Source: Strongyloides papillosus
Taxonomy: Eukaryota; Nematoda; Chromadorea; Rhabditida; Strongyloididae
Assembly: GCA_005656395.1 (NCBI GenBank)
Contig: SRSI01000004.1
Location: 1,426,001-1,490,000, forward strand
DNA length: 64,000 bases
Direction of reading: 5' to 3'
Part shown: in pieces, positions 37,387 to 47,361 of the stretch
How the letters are laid out: every line of letters starts with the position of its first letter
Numbering within the stretch: position 1 is the stretch's first letter
Position numbers and translations under genes: made by a program
The notes under the pieces: model-generated
The model's database searches: none
Seen by the model: the letters and a program-made list of their open reading frames with translations, nothing else
Told to the model about the DNA's origin: nothing

Positions 37387-39123
37387 ATGGCCAAATTTTT
37401 TAACATATTTACTGTGCTTTTATGCACCACTGTATTAACAATGGCTAGATTCGATGAATCACAACAACCTGTTGTCATTCGTTTAGAACCACAACCAAAA
37501 AGACCAAATTTTATGAAGGATGTTGAACCACCACGTGCATTACATCCACCATCCCAAAAAACACATTCTGCTACAACTATGAATCTTGACTCTGTTCCAT
37601 CATCACCAGCTTTACAACAACTGCCACAAATTCCGGCTGCTGCTGCATCATCACCAACAAAACCAAATATATTTGGAGCACTACCACCAGCTCCACCATC
37701 AGCCGAACAACCATTATTCACTGTACCAGGATCTCCAGGAACTTCTAATTTTACACCAAGAGAAATTGTAACACCACCACCTCCACCTCCAGTTCAAATT
37801 CCAACTGATGTTCAAAATCAATTAATTAAATTCTTTGGTTTAGATTCATTTGGTATACCAGGATTGACGGGAAATCATCCAAATGGTTTTGCTGGTGCTG
37901 TACAGGAACTTCGTGCTGCCGGTATTCCAGTTCAAGCATTACCTGCTGAACACGTACCAGGAGCTCCACCACCAACAACACCACAATCAGATGTTTTATC
38001 TGAGGCTAATCCAAATTTTGCTAATCAAATTAACCAATTAATGAATGAAGTTAAAGGAGGAACGCCCTTCCATGGATCGGGAAATGTACCACTTCCTGAG
38101 CCAACACCTGGTGAGAATGGATTAATTGGTCTTTTATCGACATCTATTCGTAAACTTGTCAAAGAATCTGGAGTTGCTGATGCTCTTGCACAGGGAATTC
38201 CATCTGTTTTAGGATCATCTTCTCCAAATGCCGGAGCCGGTGAAATTTCTGCAGCACATGACTCTGATCCAAGTAGTGTTGCTTCTATATCCCATGATAT
38301 TCGTAGACAACAATCTCCAACTGAGCGTGCTCTCTCAGGAATTGCCTCAGCTCTTGGTGGTGGAGGCCCAAATTCACCAACTCATGCTGGTTTACCTAGA
38401 ATTCCAGGTATTCCTTTATTACCAGGAGGTATTCCAAGGAATGCTCAAGGACAAATTGATGTTGTTAATTTAATTGGTTCCATCACAAGACGTGTTTCAA
38501 ACGGTACAACACTCGCTGATGTCATTCCACCAGAACAACTTCAAACACTTGCTGATAATGTTACTGATGCACTTCTTCCGGCTACACCAGAAGAATTTGA
38601 TATGGGTAAATTTATGGGACGCTGGTTTGAAGGAATTAACTCTCCTCGTGCCACAGAACAACGTTGTGTTGTCCATCATTACGGTGGTCTTACTAAAAAT
38701 GATAAAACTGCTACGTTCACAGCACTTAAAATTTATCGTGAAGGATCAGAATTTGGGCCAGTTAGATATTCAATTGGATATGCTTTCCGTGGTGGTAACA
38801 AGAATGCTATGCTCCAATTACATTCCTCAGAGTCGTCTGATGCGCAACCATTTTGGATTTACAAATTAGGACCAGAGGGAAAAGATCCATTTGATAATCC
38901 ACAATATGAATATGCTATTGTATCAAATTGGGTTAAATATCCAGTTACAGTTTTAGTCCGCGATCCAGATACTTTTAAGAAAAAGTATGAAGTTGAAGTT
39001 CTTAGATGGTTAGAAGATCAAGGTTTTATCAATGGATTTGTTCGTGCTTTTAATCTCCTTCAACCTGCATCATACAGTTCCTGTCAATACGCTGACAGTA
39101 CTTTTGAAGTATTTGGCAAATGA
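37387..39123 (+). CDS. LPR-type lipocalin with Pro-rich N-terminal region (single exon, 578 aa)
   Basis: A signal peptide (MAKFFNIFTVLLCTTVLTMA) is followed by a Pro/Ala/Ser-rich region of nearly 380 residues and then a lipocalin domain over about the last 170 residues. Lipocalin marks: FMGRWFEG (the G-x-W motif), YEYAIVSNWVKYPVTVLVRDPDTFKKKYE and the ending RWLEDQGFINGF, with cysteines in QRCVVHH and SSCQYA that could form the usual disulphide. This is the signature of nematode lipocalin-related (LPR) proteins, which are secreted into the apical extracellular matrix that shapes cuticle and narrow tubes. It is the first of three tandem lipocalin genes. The codon use is richer in G+C than its neighbours, as expected of a highly expressed gene. 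Specific paralogue assignment is not possible here. Confidence 0.88.
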   Translation: MAKFFNIFTVLLCTTVLTMARFDESQQPVVIRLEPQPKRPNFMKDVEPPRALHPPSQKTHSATTMNLDSVPSSPALQQLPQIPAAAASSPTKPNIFGALPPAPPSAEQPLFTVPGSPGTSNFTPREIVTPPPPPPVQIPTDVQNQLIKFFGLDSFGIPGLTGNHPNGFAGAVQELRAAGIPVQALPAEHVPGAPPPTTPQSDVLSEANPNFANQINQLMNEVKGGTPFHGSGNVPLPEPTPGENGLIGLLSTSIRKLVKESGVADALAQGIPSVLGSSSPNAGAGEISAAHDSDPSSVASISHDIRRQQSPTERALSGIASALGGGGPNSPTHAGLPRIPGIPLLPGGIPRNAQGQIDVVNLIGSITRRVSNGTTLADVIPPEQLQTLADNVTDALLPATPEEFDMGKFMGRWFEGINSPRATEQRCVVHHYGGLTKNDKTATFTALKIYREGSEFGPVRYSIGYAFRGGNKNAMLQLHSSESSDAQPFWIYKLGPEGKDPFDNPQYEYAIVSNWVKYPVTVLVRDPDTFKKKYEVEVLRWLEDQGFINGFVRAFNLLQPASYSSCQYADSTFEVFGK

Positions 39124-40085
39124 ATATAATAATTTTTTTACATAACAATGTCCTTAATAATTTTCACATAATAATAATATTTAAAATATTTTTTCATTTT
39201 TAGTTTTACCTTGATCACGCTTATATGTATCCATCTTTAAACATGCTGTTAAACAAATGTTTTTTTGTTGCAAAATTAAATATTGCCTCTAGATAGAGAT
39301 TTTATTGTAAAAAATTGTTTTAACATGCAAATAAAATAAAAAAATCATTAAATATTTAGTTTTGTTATAATTTATTTTAGTGCATTTAATTTTATTTATT
39401 ATAATTATATTTATTATCGTTATAAAAATAGTATATATTACAACGAATTTATGAATTTTTTAAGTTTATTTGATAATTAAGAAAAAAAGAAAGAAAATAT
39501 TTTTAATAAGGAAGTTCATTAAAGGGACAATTATATTTTTAAATAGTTTTAAATCAAATTTGTTAATTAGTTTAATGTTCATTTACAGTAAAAGATAAAA
39601 AAAACTTTTTTTAATTATGTTAACAAAACTAGGTCAAATATTGTACATGTTAATTGGAGTTTAAATAAAATTAATTACTTAAAGATAATTAGCTATATAT
39701 TAATTGTTATAATTTATTCAAAATCTTCTTCCCGACCTATCTTTTACAAATTAGTCTTTTTATCAATAAAATATTTGGGAAATTCTTGAAGGCTGTCAAC
39801 ACATGTTTATTATCAAAATTTTATTGTCAACCTAGATTAGACATTGATTAGTTGAAAGATATAACATAAATTCTTATTTGAATCTATCCATCTACTCCAT
39901 ATATGATTATGAGTATCACGGAATGTTACACATTTTAAATGGTATTTTAATTTCTAACATCCCACCTTATAATTGTTCTCGGTGAATGATACCACAAGTC
40001 AATTGAAGTCGTAAGATAAAGAATACGAATCGTGTATTTTATTTTAATATATATATTTTAAAATTGTTTTTATATCATTATAGAT
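39124..40085. other. Intergenic region between lipocalin genes 1 and 2
   Basis: This 960 bp stretch holds the 3' UTR of gene 1 and the promoter of gene 2. No exon was seen. A TATAG acceptor at 40082-40083 lies 2 bp before the next ATG. Confidence 0.5.
39330..39335 (+). terminator. Candidate poly(A) signal of lipocalin gene 1
   Basis: AATAAA lies about 210 bp after the stop codon, followed by an A-rich stretch. Confidence 0.35.
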
Positions 40086-41039
40086 ATGAATCTCTTGAGT
40101 GTTATTGTAGCTTTTGTATCATTTGCAGGTTATGTATCATGTATTGGGGAAAGTCCAGTAAGTTTATAAAATTAATAGTAATATACAAAAATTTTTTTAA
40201 AGATTGATATAAATACATTTGCTGGTCTTGTTAATGGGTTTGGATACCTCCTTCGTAATGATATACAACCAATTGATGTTAAATCAAAAAATTTAATGGG
40301 AAAATGGTTCCAGATGTATAAATCAGCATTAAATTTAGACTCAGAAAAGTCACAAATGTATTGTAATATTGCTTATTTTAAAGAAAATTCAGTTATGGGT
40401 GAAGACGGTTTTTCAATGGAAGAAGCTTTCCGTACTGGTACTAAAAATGGACCACTTGATACATATAAAAGAGATTTGAATAAGGTTGGTAGTGGAAAAT
40501 ATTGGATGTATACAGAGGAATATTTTTATCCTAGACAATTCCATATTTTAAAAGCTGGTCCAAATTTTAACAATGAGACAGGTGAAGGAAATATTGAATA
40601 TTTTATTGTTTCTGATTCAAATAGAATGAGTTTAATGGTCTATGCTAGAGATCCTTTAACATTTTATCAGGTAAGTTAAAAAATGTCATTGTTTAACGTA
40701 TAAAATTTTAGAATTATAATAAAGAAACACAAGAATATCTTGAAAAAGCCGGATTCGGAGGAAAAGTATTCTGGAATTCACCAAAACCAATTTATCAAGG
40801 ACCTGATTGTGAATATCCATCAGAGAAGGAAGTATTTGCAAGAAGGTAACAAACTTCATATTTTTTATTAAATATTTATATAAATTCTTTTTAGAGTATT
40901 AAAAAATCAAGAAAATGCTTTAAGAGCTAAGGAAGCCGCTGCAAATGGTGAAAAAAATAAAGGTGGTGAAGAGTCACCAATTGCAGAATTTTTATCTAAT
41001 CCACAATTAGCACTCCAAAGACTTGTTTCAAGAAACTAA
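40086..41039 (+). CDS. LPR-type lipocalin, short form (four exons, 272 aa)
   Basis: Exons are 40086-40157, 40203-40670, 40712-40845 and 40895-41039; introns are 45, 41 and 49 bp and phases agree. The signal peptide is MNLLSVIVAFVSFAGYVSC. The lipocalin domain starts soon after it: NLMGKWFQMYKS (G-x-W), then a barrel with IEYFIVSDSNRMSLMVYARDPLTFYQ, matching the same block in its two neighbours, and YQGPDCEYP near the end. Unlike them it lacks a long Pro-rich prefix and carries a charged Glu/Ala/Lys C-terminal extension. It is the middle gene of the tandem lipocalin cluster and is likely secreted to the apical matrix like other LPR proteins. A TATAG acceptor ends 2 bp before the ATG, so trans-splicing is likely. 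Confidence 0.88.
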
Positions 41040-42695
41040 ATTTTATCAAACAATTTAAAAAATTTTACTTCAAGAGGATGTCAGGAATTGTTAAAAAACA
41101 GTCAAAAAACAATGGATGAATTCATATTTATATTTCTTTATTCATTTTAATAATTAGTAATAATAATAGTGAACGCAAATAAAGTTTGATATAATCTTTT
41201 TACTTTATTTTTCATTTACGATTAGTGCCATAAACATAACTGTTAATTTTAGAATAACCTAACATTATAAAGCCTTGATCTACTGAGATTTTACGATAAG
41301 GTTGCATACCTGATTCATATCACATATTAAGATTTCTTTTAACTTCTCTATCAATGTTAATGACCCTTTTCTTTTACACACCTACGATTCTATAAAGGTT
41401 ACATAAAAGTTCAATTATTATGCCATTTATTTATAATTTTTTTTTATCTAAATGGTCAGTGTTTCTTTTAACGTTTCATTTGTTTATCATCGGTTAGTAG
41501 GCTAACTATATAAGATTTTTACATTCTTGTAGACTAACAGAATAATAAATATTCTATAAAATAAAAGATAAGACACTATTAACCTTGTTTTTTTCTTTAA
41601 AAAGCAACCTACTATATCTTTTTAAATTTCAATGTCAATTTAATAAATTTTAAAAAGACCCCTATTTAACCTTATTATTTCTTCATTAAATGTATATATT
41701 TCTTTATTGGTAATTCATTTTTTACTAATTTAATTTGAATGTTTCAATTAAAAAGTATGCCTATCAGTATAGCATTTCTCCTTATTTAGATGATGACATT
41801 ACATCTTATAAAAGTAAAAAGCTTACAAAGTCATTCGCTCTTTTTAGTATGTCACCTCATGGCCTCATTTTATCAACCCAGTTAGGTGTAGCCTATTACA
41901 AAAATGAATTAACTATGTTGTGTTAACCCTATTCTTTTAAGATATGGGGCAATGATATGTGTTTAGCTCGATTATAACAAAATTGTTGATTGATGATCAC
42001 TCATGGTTACCGTTATTTTGTTTCTTCAATACTTTATGGTATAAATTATTGTAAGATTTTTTAAAAAAGAGTCTTATTACCTATTTTTGTCAATTTATTT
42101 CCATATTATATTCTTTTAATTCTTTTTTTTTTGTAGATATCTCAAAAATATATGTTAAATTCCTATCATGTATTAAACATCATCACGATTTTTAACAATA
42201 CTTTACCATATTAATCTTTTATAATACATTTCATTTTGTATAAAACTTCATTATATAATTGTTTACTGTCATATTTTTCTGAATAAAAATATGAGTAATT
42301 TATAAGTTTATCCTTTAAACACATGAATTGGTCAATAATAAACACACTATACTTTAATATCATCCACTATTTATGGAATTAAATGTTTGACCATTATTGT
42401 ATATCATCCCCTATATCAAAAGTATATAAAATTTTACCTCATTTCATGAGATATATGTATAAGCAAATATTTCTTTGTCACGTAATTAGGTTAAAATATT
42501 TTTACTAGATAATATAAATTAAATATTTTCTATACACTTTGAAACAACTACTTTTTTATTTTTTACTAAAAGACTTTTACAAACATTAAGTGTAGTATTT
42601 ATTACTTAGTAAATTAAAAATTACAATTTATAAAATATTTCTATATTTTTAGAAGCGTAAACATCAAGCTTCTTACAATAATTTTCTAAAGAAAA
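41040..42695. other. Intergenic region upstream of lipocalin gene 3
   Basis: This 1.65 kb stretch is less biased in composition than most gaps. It contains an AGATAAG GATA-type site at 41566-41572 and a short GTTAG…CTAAC hairpin near 41494-41509. The 63-codon frame at 41735-41926 shows no domain and no splice partner. An AG acceptor at 42651-42652 precedes the gene 3 ATG by 43 bp. Confidence 0.5.
41178..41183 (+). terminator. Candidate poly(A) signal of lipocalin gene 2
   Basis: AATAAA lies about 140 bp after the stop and is followed by a TTTGAT/T-rich stretch. Confidence 0.4.
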
Positions 42696-44392
42696 ATGGT
42701 CAAACTTTTAGTATCAAGTTTTATTGCTGTTTCTTCTATGTTTACCACCATAAATGGACAATTAGATGCATTCGCACTACCATCGGCATCTAGATACGCT
42801 GCCAAACCAACAGTACCACCAGAGTTAAAAGGATTTTTTGAGCTTGACGGTCATGCCAAAGAATTAATTGATACATTAATGGGTCCAAGACCAGGTGGTT
42901 ATTTTCCTGAAAAAACATTTGAAATTGCTTCACCAAGACAATCTGGTATAGGTGGATCGGCACCACGTATAAGTAATGTTGAAAGAGCACTTGAAAATTT
43001 CTTCAAAGGTTCACCGGGAGAACCAACTGATATTCAACTACCACCAGGATTTGGTCAAGGGTTTTCGTTAAATAACAATGGTATTTCAACTTCATTTTCA
43101 AATAATAAAAAACCAGAGGTAAACACTTAAAATATTGTAATTGTTATATTCACATATAATACAATTTTTAGACTGTTACAATAGATGAAGAAATTGAGGG
43201 TTCTGGCACTGAACCAAAATCGTCAATCAAAGGTATACCAAAAGTTTTCCCAAAACTTCCAAAAGCACCAATATCATCACCACCGGCTGAAAGCAAGACT
43301 ATAGTCATGGATAAACTTCCACAAATTCCAAGATTCGCATCCTCACGACCAGAGATACCTGATGGTGGTCTTTCTCCAACATCAGAAATTCGTCGTGCCC
43401 CTGTTAATCAAGAGCAATTATCATCAAACGTTGTTAAAAATTCGGAATATGGTAAAGCTGGTGAAGGATTATCTGAGGAACCAAAATCATCTGGTGGATT
43501 GATTGGAACAGTATTATCATTATTTGGATTAAATAAAGAAGGGAAACCAGCTGATAGTGATACAGTTAATAAAGCTTTAACAAACCTTATTGGTGGAAAT
43601 GATTCACCACTTCCAGCAAAAGATATGATTAGTAGTGTTTTATATAAAGCTCTTACTAATGGATCAGTACAAAAAAATTCAACAACTGAAAGCCCAAAAA
43701 CTGAAGAGAAACAAAAGACAACAATCTCAGGTGATGTAACAAAAAATGCTTCAATGCCAATAAATCTTTCCTCATCACAGCAAGCTGCTATAAATGAAAA
43801 TCTTGAGATGATTCAAAATTTAATTATTCAACCAGCATCACCATTATGTAATCCAAAACCAGTTCCAGTTGATGATTTTAATATTGATGCATTTATGGGA
43901 CAATGGTATCAAGTTGTCTACTCACCACCACTTTCTTCTGGACCATGTTCAATGCTGGCCTATAAAAAACTTGCTGATGTTAATAATGGAAGTGTTGGTT
44001 CAATATTTGAAATATTTGAATATACAACTGATGGAAGTCCATATGCCAAACCAAAAATTTCATCTGGTTATGCTATTATTAAAGCTACAGGAGAACTCAT
44101 ATTTAGAACATCATCTAATTCTGATGATGTTAATATTCATGTTATTCATAATGGCCCAATAAATTCAAATGGTGAATACGAATATAGTGTACTTTCAGCT
44201 AATTGTAACTATCCAATTTATGTTTTTGCAAGAGATCCAGTAGTTTATAAGCAAAAATATGAAAGTATTGTAAATAGAATATTAGAGAAAAAAGGGATGA
44301 TAAATGGTTTCAGTAAACTTTTTAATATAGTTGCTTCAGTTGACTCAAATATGTGTACATTCCCACCAAGTCTTTTTAATCTTAGAGGTTAA
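42696..44392 (+). CDS. LPR-type lipocalin with long N-terminal region (two exons, 547 aa)
   Basis: Exons are 42696-43118 and 43172-44392; the intron is 53 bp and phase 0. A signal peptide (MVKLLVSSFIAVSSMFTTINGQ) precedes a roughly 350-residue Pro/Ser/Lys-rich region containing repeated short LPQIP/LPKAP-like elements. The C-terminal lipocalin domain begins with DAFMGQWYQVVYSPP (G-x-W) and continues with YEYSVLSANCNYPIYVFARDPVVYKQKYE and RILEKKGMINGFSKLF, closely parallel to gene 1. Cysteines in GPCSML and NMCTF could form the barrel disulphide. It is the third gene of the cluster, on the same strand, and probably arose by tandem duplication. It is likely secreted to the apical extracellular matrix. 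Confidence 0.88.
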
Positions 44393-44783
44393 AAAAATTT
44401 TTGCTTTTTCTTAATGTTCGGAAATTATTAATTTTTATATAATGCAAATATCATATGTTATATACATTACTATGTATGGTAATCACGTAGTAATTAATCT
44501 CAAAATAACTCACTTTTAATAAATTTTTAATAATATTTATATAATAAATCATATGTTTAATTTTTGCAATAGATGTTTCATAATAAAATAATTTTAAAAT
44601 AAATTATAATTTTATTTAATTAATGCTATCACAAAATTTTAAAATTAGGTTTTATACTTACATTACTTCTAAATTTTGTTAATTATTTGGCATATAACTT
44701 TAAATTTTTTACTTCTCATTAAATAATCTTCTCTAATTTATTAAATAACATTCCACAAGTATACAATTATAAAATTTATTATA
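44393..44783. other. Intergenic region between lipocalin gene 3 and the mariner relic
   Basis: AT-rich 3' flank of lipocalin gene 3. No other feature was seen. Confidence 0.5.
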
Positions 44784-44810
44784 TTAGGTTGGTGCAAAAG
44801 TTCTGTCGTT
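44784..44810 (+). repeat. Mariner left terminal inverted repeat
   Basis: 27 bp beginning TTAGGTTGGTGC, exact inverted match to 45908-45934. It is preceded by TA at 44782-44783. Confidence 0.92.
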
Positions 44811-44869
44811 TTTTTAACCGAAACTTTAGAAGATTATAATTTTTATAAGAAAATTACTTAATTTGTAAT

Positions 44870-45215
44870 ATACTATCCATTACTATCAACAACTTGTCTT
44901 CAATTAGTAGCTACCTTACCCATTCCAGATTTAAAAAATTTCTTAACTTTTTTGAGGAAAGTTTCAAAAAAACCAATAATAACATCATCAACTTTACAGA
45001 AGTGTTACCATCCTAGAAGTTATGTAGAAATAAGAGTAGATAGTGACCAGATAGAGAAACATCTGGAGAATATGTTGTGTGCGAGAGAAATTCATAGATT
45101 CTCTCATCCAAATTTTTTCGAGTCTTCAATGATACATGTTGTCATACTGAAGAACAACTTTTTTATCATTTTCTAAATTTCGTAATTTTTCTAAAATTTT
45201 CTTGTTTAATTTAGA
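44870..45215 (-). pseudogene. Mariner transposase remnant
   Basis: Conceptual translation of the minus strand in shifting frames gives blocks that align with mariner transposase: KLRNLENDKKVVLQYDN (family VVLLHDN, carrying a catalytic Asp), TYSPDVSLSGHYLLLF (family YSPDLAPSDYHLF, here with the third catalytic Asp replaced by Gly) and RQVVDSNG near the C-terminus (family RWQKVVDNNG). Stops and frameshifts separate the blocks, so it cannot encode an active enzyme. Confidence 0.8.
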
Positions 45216-45844
45216 TAGCATTTTACATTAAATGTCATTAAAAGTAGTTTGGAATTGATAGAATCTCAAGAAATCTTCATTGGAAGCTGGAGCCATACAA
45301 ATGGATGCTCCATCTTCAAGATTCACTTCTTTGTCTTAAATCTTTAAGAACGATCTTTATATAGTTCCAATATTTGCTACATTTCCCCCCTCCCCCCTCC
45401 AATGCTACACATAAATTTTTGGAAGCGTCAGTTGTCATTTGTCTTAGTTAGAGCTCTTAGAAGACATAATGTCAAAAATGACTTCTGACTGCCTTCGTGT
45501 TTAGCAAAAAGAAATGTAGCAAAGATAATATAACAGTTTGTTATTATGCAAATTTTAAAGTAAAGAAGTGGTACGATCTATCTATTTTAATGACTTAATT
45601 TATTGTCAACTGTGATCATATTTTTTTCATGATATGTAAACCCCAGAGAAGTATGAGTCAAAGGAATACCAGAGAAAGAGGAGGACATAACTAGGAGGCA
45701 CAATATATAAAGAACATACTTTTTAACTATATCATTATCTTTACTTTTTGTGTATGTTGTAACAGACAACACATATTATTTTATATTATACAATTATCTT
45801 AAATAAAAGTTTGAATAAAACCTCAAGTGTAATTTATTATATTT

Positions 45845-45881
45845 GGAACCCCTTTAGGGGTTCCCCAGGATCCATCTGGAT
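45845..45881. repeat. Two adjacent GC-rich hairpins inside the mariner element
   Basis: GGAACCCC TTTA GGGGTTCC (45845-45864) is a perfect 8-9 bp stem, followed closely by ATCCA TC TGGAT (45870-45881). They lie in the untranslated end of the element next to its right inverted repeat. Confidence 0.7.
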
Positions 45882-45907
45882 TACAGATAGAAAGTGATAT
45901 TGAAAAC

Positions 45908-45934
45908 AACGACAGAACTTTTGCACCAACCTAA
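45908..45934 (-). repeat. Mariner right terminal inverted repeat
   Basis: Exact inverted copy of 44784-44810, followed by TA at 45935-45936. Confidence 0.92.
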
Positions 45935-47361
45935 TAAATATCAAATAAATTGATTTTCTGTCAATCTTTTATTTAATGATATCATTAAGAGAATTATAAA
46001 AATACTTTGTTACCATGAATTAAACCTAAAGAATAATAAATTTTTGTACAATAATATACTGCCTAATGATAGTTTCAAATATTGTACAGTAGGGAAAGCA
46101 AACAAGAATAGTAATGAATAAATTTTAAAAACATTTTTTAATTTTTCCACTCATAAAGTCATTTCCTTCTATATTATAATTGGGGAAATTTTTTAAATTA
46201 GTAATAGTTATTTTAAAATAAAAAACTTTGTTGTGAATTAAAAAATATACAAATATCTTATTTTTAGCATATTAGATGTGTAGTTAATTATTTGTAGTTG
46301 ATAATTATAGTTCTAATAAAAATTTTTTATTAATTCTATTTCTAGTAATTGCATTAATTCTAGAATTATTTATTAAATAACAAATATAACAATTTTACGC
46401 TTAATATTTTCTTATAAAGTGTATGAAAACTCTGTTTAATTCAAAGTAAATTGAGTATTAAATGGTAATTTTTAAAAATATTAAAACTATACATATCTTA
46501 CATATAAAGAAAATTTCTTTTACAGAATTATTCATATATAGTATTTAAGACAATTATTATTTGAATTCGTACAACAATTACTAAGAAGATATTTAATTTC
46601 AAGTATACATTTATCCGTATAGTAGATGGAATAGTTTTTATATACAAATTATATTTTAAGATAAAAAATTGTTTTTATTGGTAAATTTAAAAACTTTTAT
46701 CATATTAATAATTAAATTTAATATGTGTGTCTCAATTTTTTATAATCCTAATCTTTATAATAATAAAAATACTTTTATTTATTTGATTTTCATCAACAAA
46801 CAATTATATTTTTGTAATATATCTTTATTACACGTATATAATCATTTTAGAATTTAAAAAAATTAATGTTAATTTCATAAGTTTAAACAGTTTTTACATT
46901 ATTTCTTATAATTTTTTTAAGTCTACTATTCATTTAATTGTAACACAATAATTTCATTACTAGTAATTTTAATAAAGGATAAAAATAATAAATATAAAAT
47001 AAGAATTCATTTCTTCTTTTTTTATAGATTTTTTGTATTCTTTATCAGAAGTTTTAAACTACGTTCAGTTTATATTCAATAAAATATATTTGAAATATAA
47101 TCTAGGTCAAACTTTATTTTAGTTCCTAATATATTTTATAACCTTCAATATTAATAGTAATCTTTTAAAAATACGCTTTCATTTTATTAGTAAAAAAGAT
47201 TATTAATATATTTTACAATTGTCAATTATGTTACAAAAACATTGTTAATTAAATAAAAAATTTTTATCTAATTAACATGTAAGTTAATAAAAAAATAAGT
47301 ATGCATACTTTGTTTTTTTATACTCAACAAAAAAAGATATAATAATGATGATTAGTATATC
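45935..47361. other. Intergenic region, no gene seen
   Basis: This 1.4 kb AT-rich stretch lies between the mariner relic and the 3' end of the transportin gene. The 62-codon frame at 46669-46857 is Ile/Phe/Asn-rich and shows no domain. Confidence 0.5.

Larger units (their letters stand above)
44784..45934 (-). mobile_element. Decayed mariner-family DNA transposon
   Basis: The element is 1151 bp long. Its two ends are inverted repeats that start TTAGGTTGGTGCAAAAG and are identical for 27 bp, flanked on both sides by TA, the target duplication of Tc1/mariner elements. The coding strand is minus. Inside, transposase remnants can be read with stops and frameshifts. The element is slightly shorter than an intact mariner (about 1.25-1.3 kb). 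It sits between the lipocalin cluster and the transportin gene. Confidence 0.9.

Noticed and set aside
37377..37721. Gly-rich minus-strand frame opposite lipocalin gene 1
   Set aside because: It is the mirror of the Pro/Ala-rich coding strand (Pro codons read as Gly), a shadow frame.
41735..41926. 63-codon open frame between lipocalin genes 2 and 3
   Set aside because: No domain and no plausible neighbouring exon; it fits a promoter region better.
44952..45176. 74-codon plus-strand frame inside the mariner element
   Set aside because: It lies opposite the decayed transposase; the matching blocks (YSPD, VVLQYDN) read from the minus strand.
45587..45772. 61-codon minus-strand frame inside the mariner element
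   Set aside because: It does not match the mariner N-terminal helix-turn-helix region in any convincing way and is probably chance within a decayed element.
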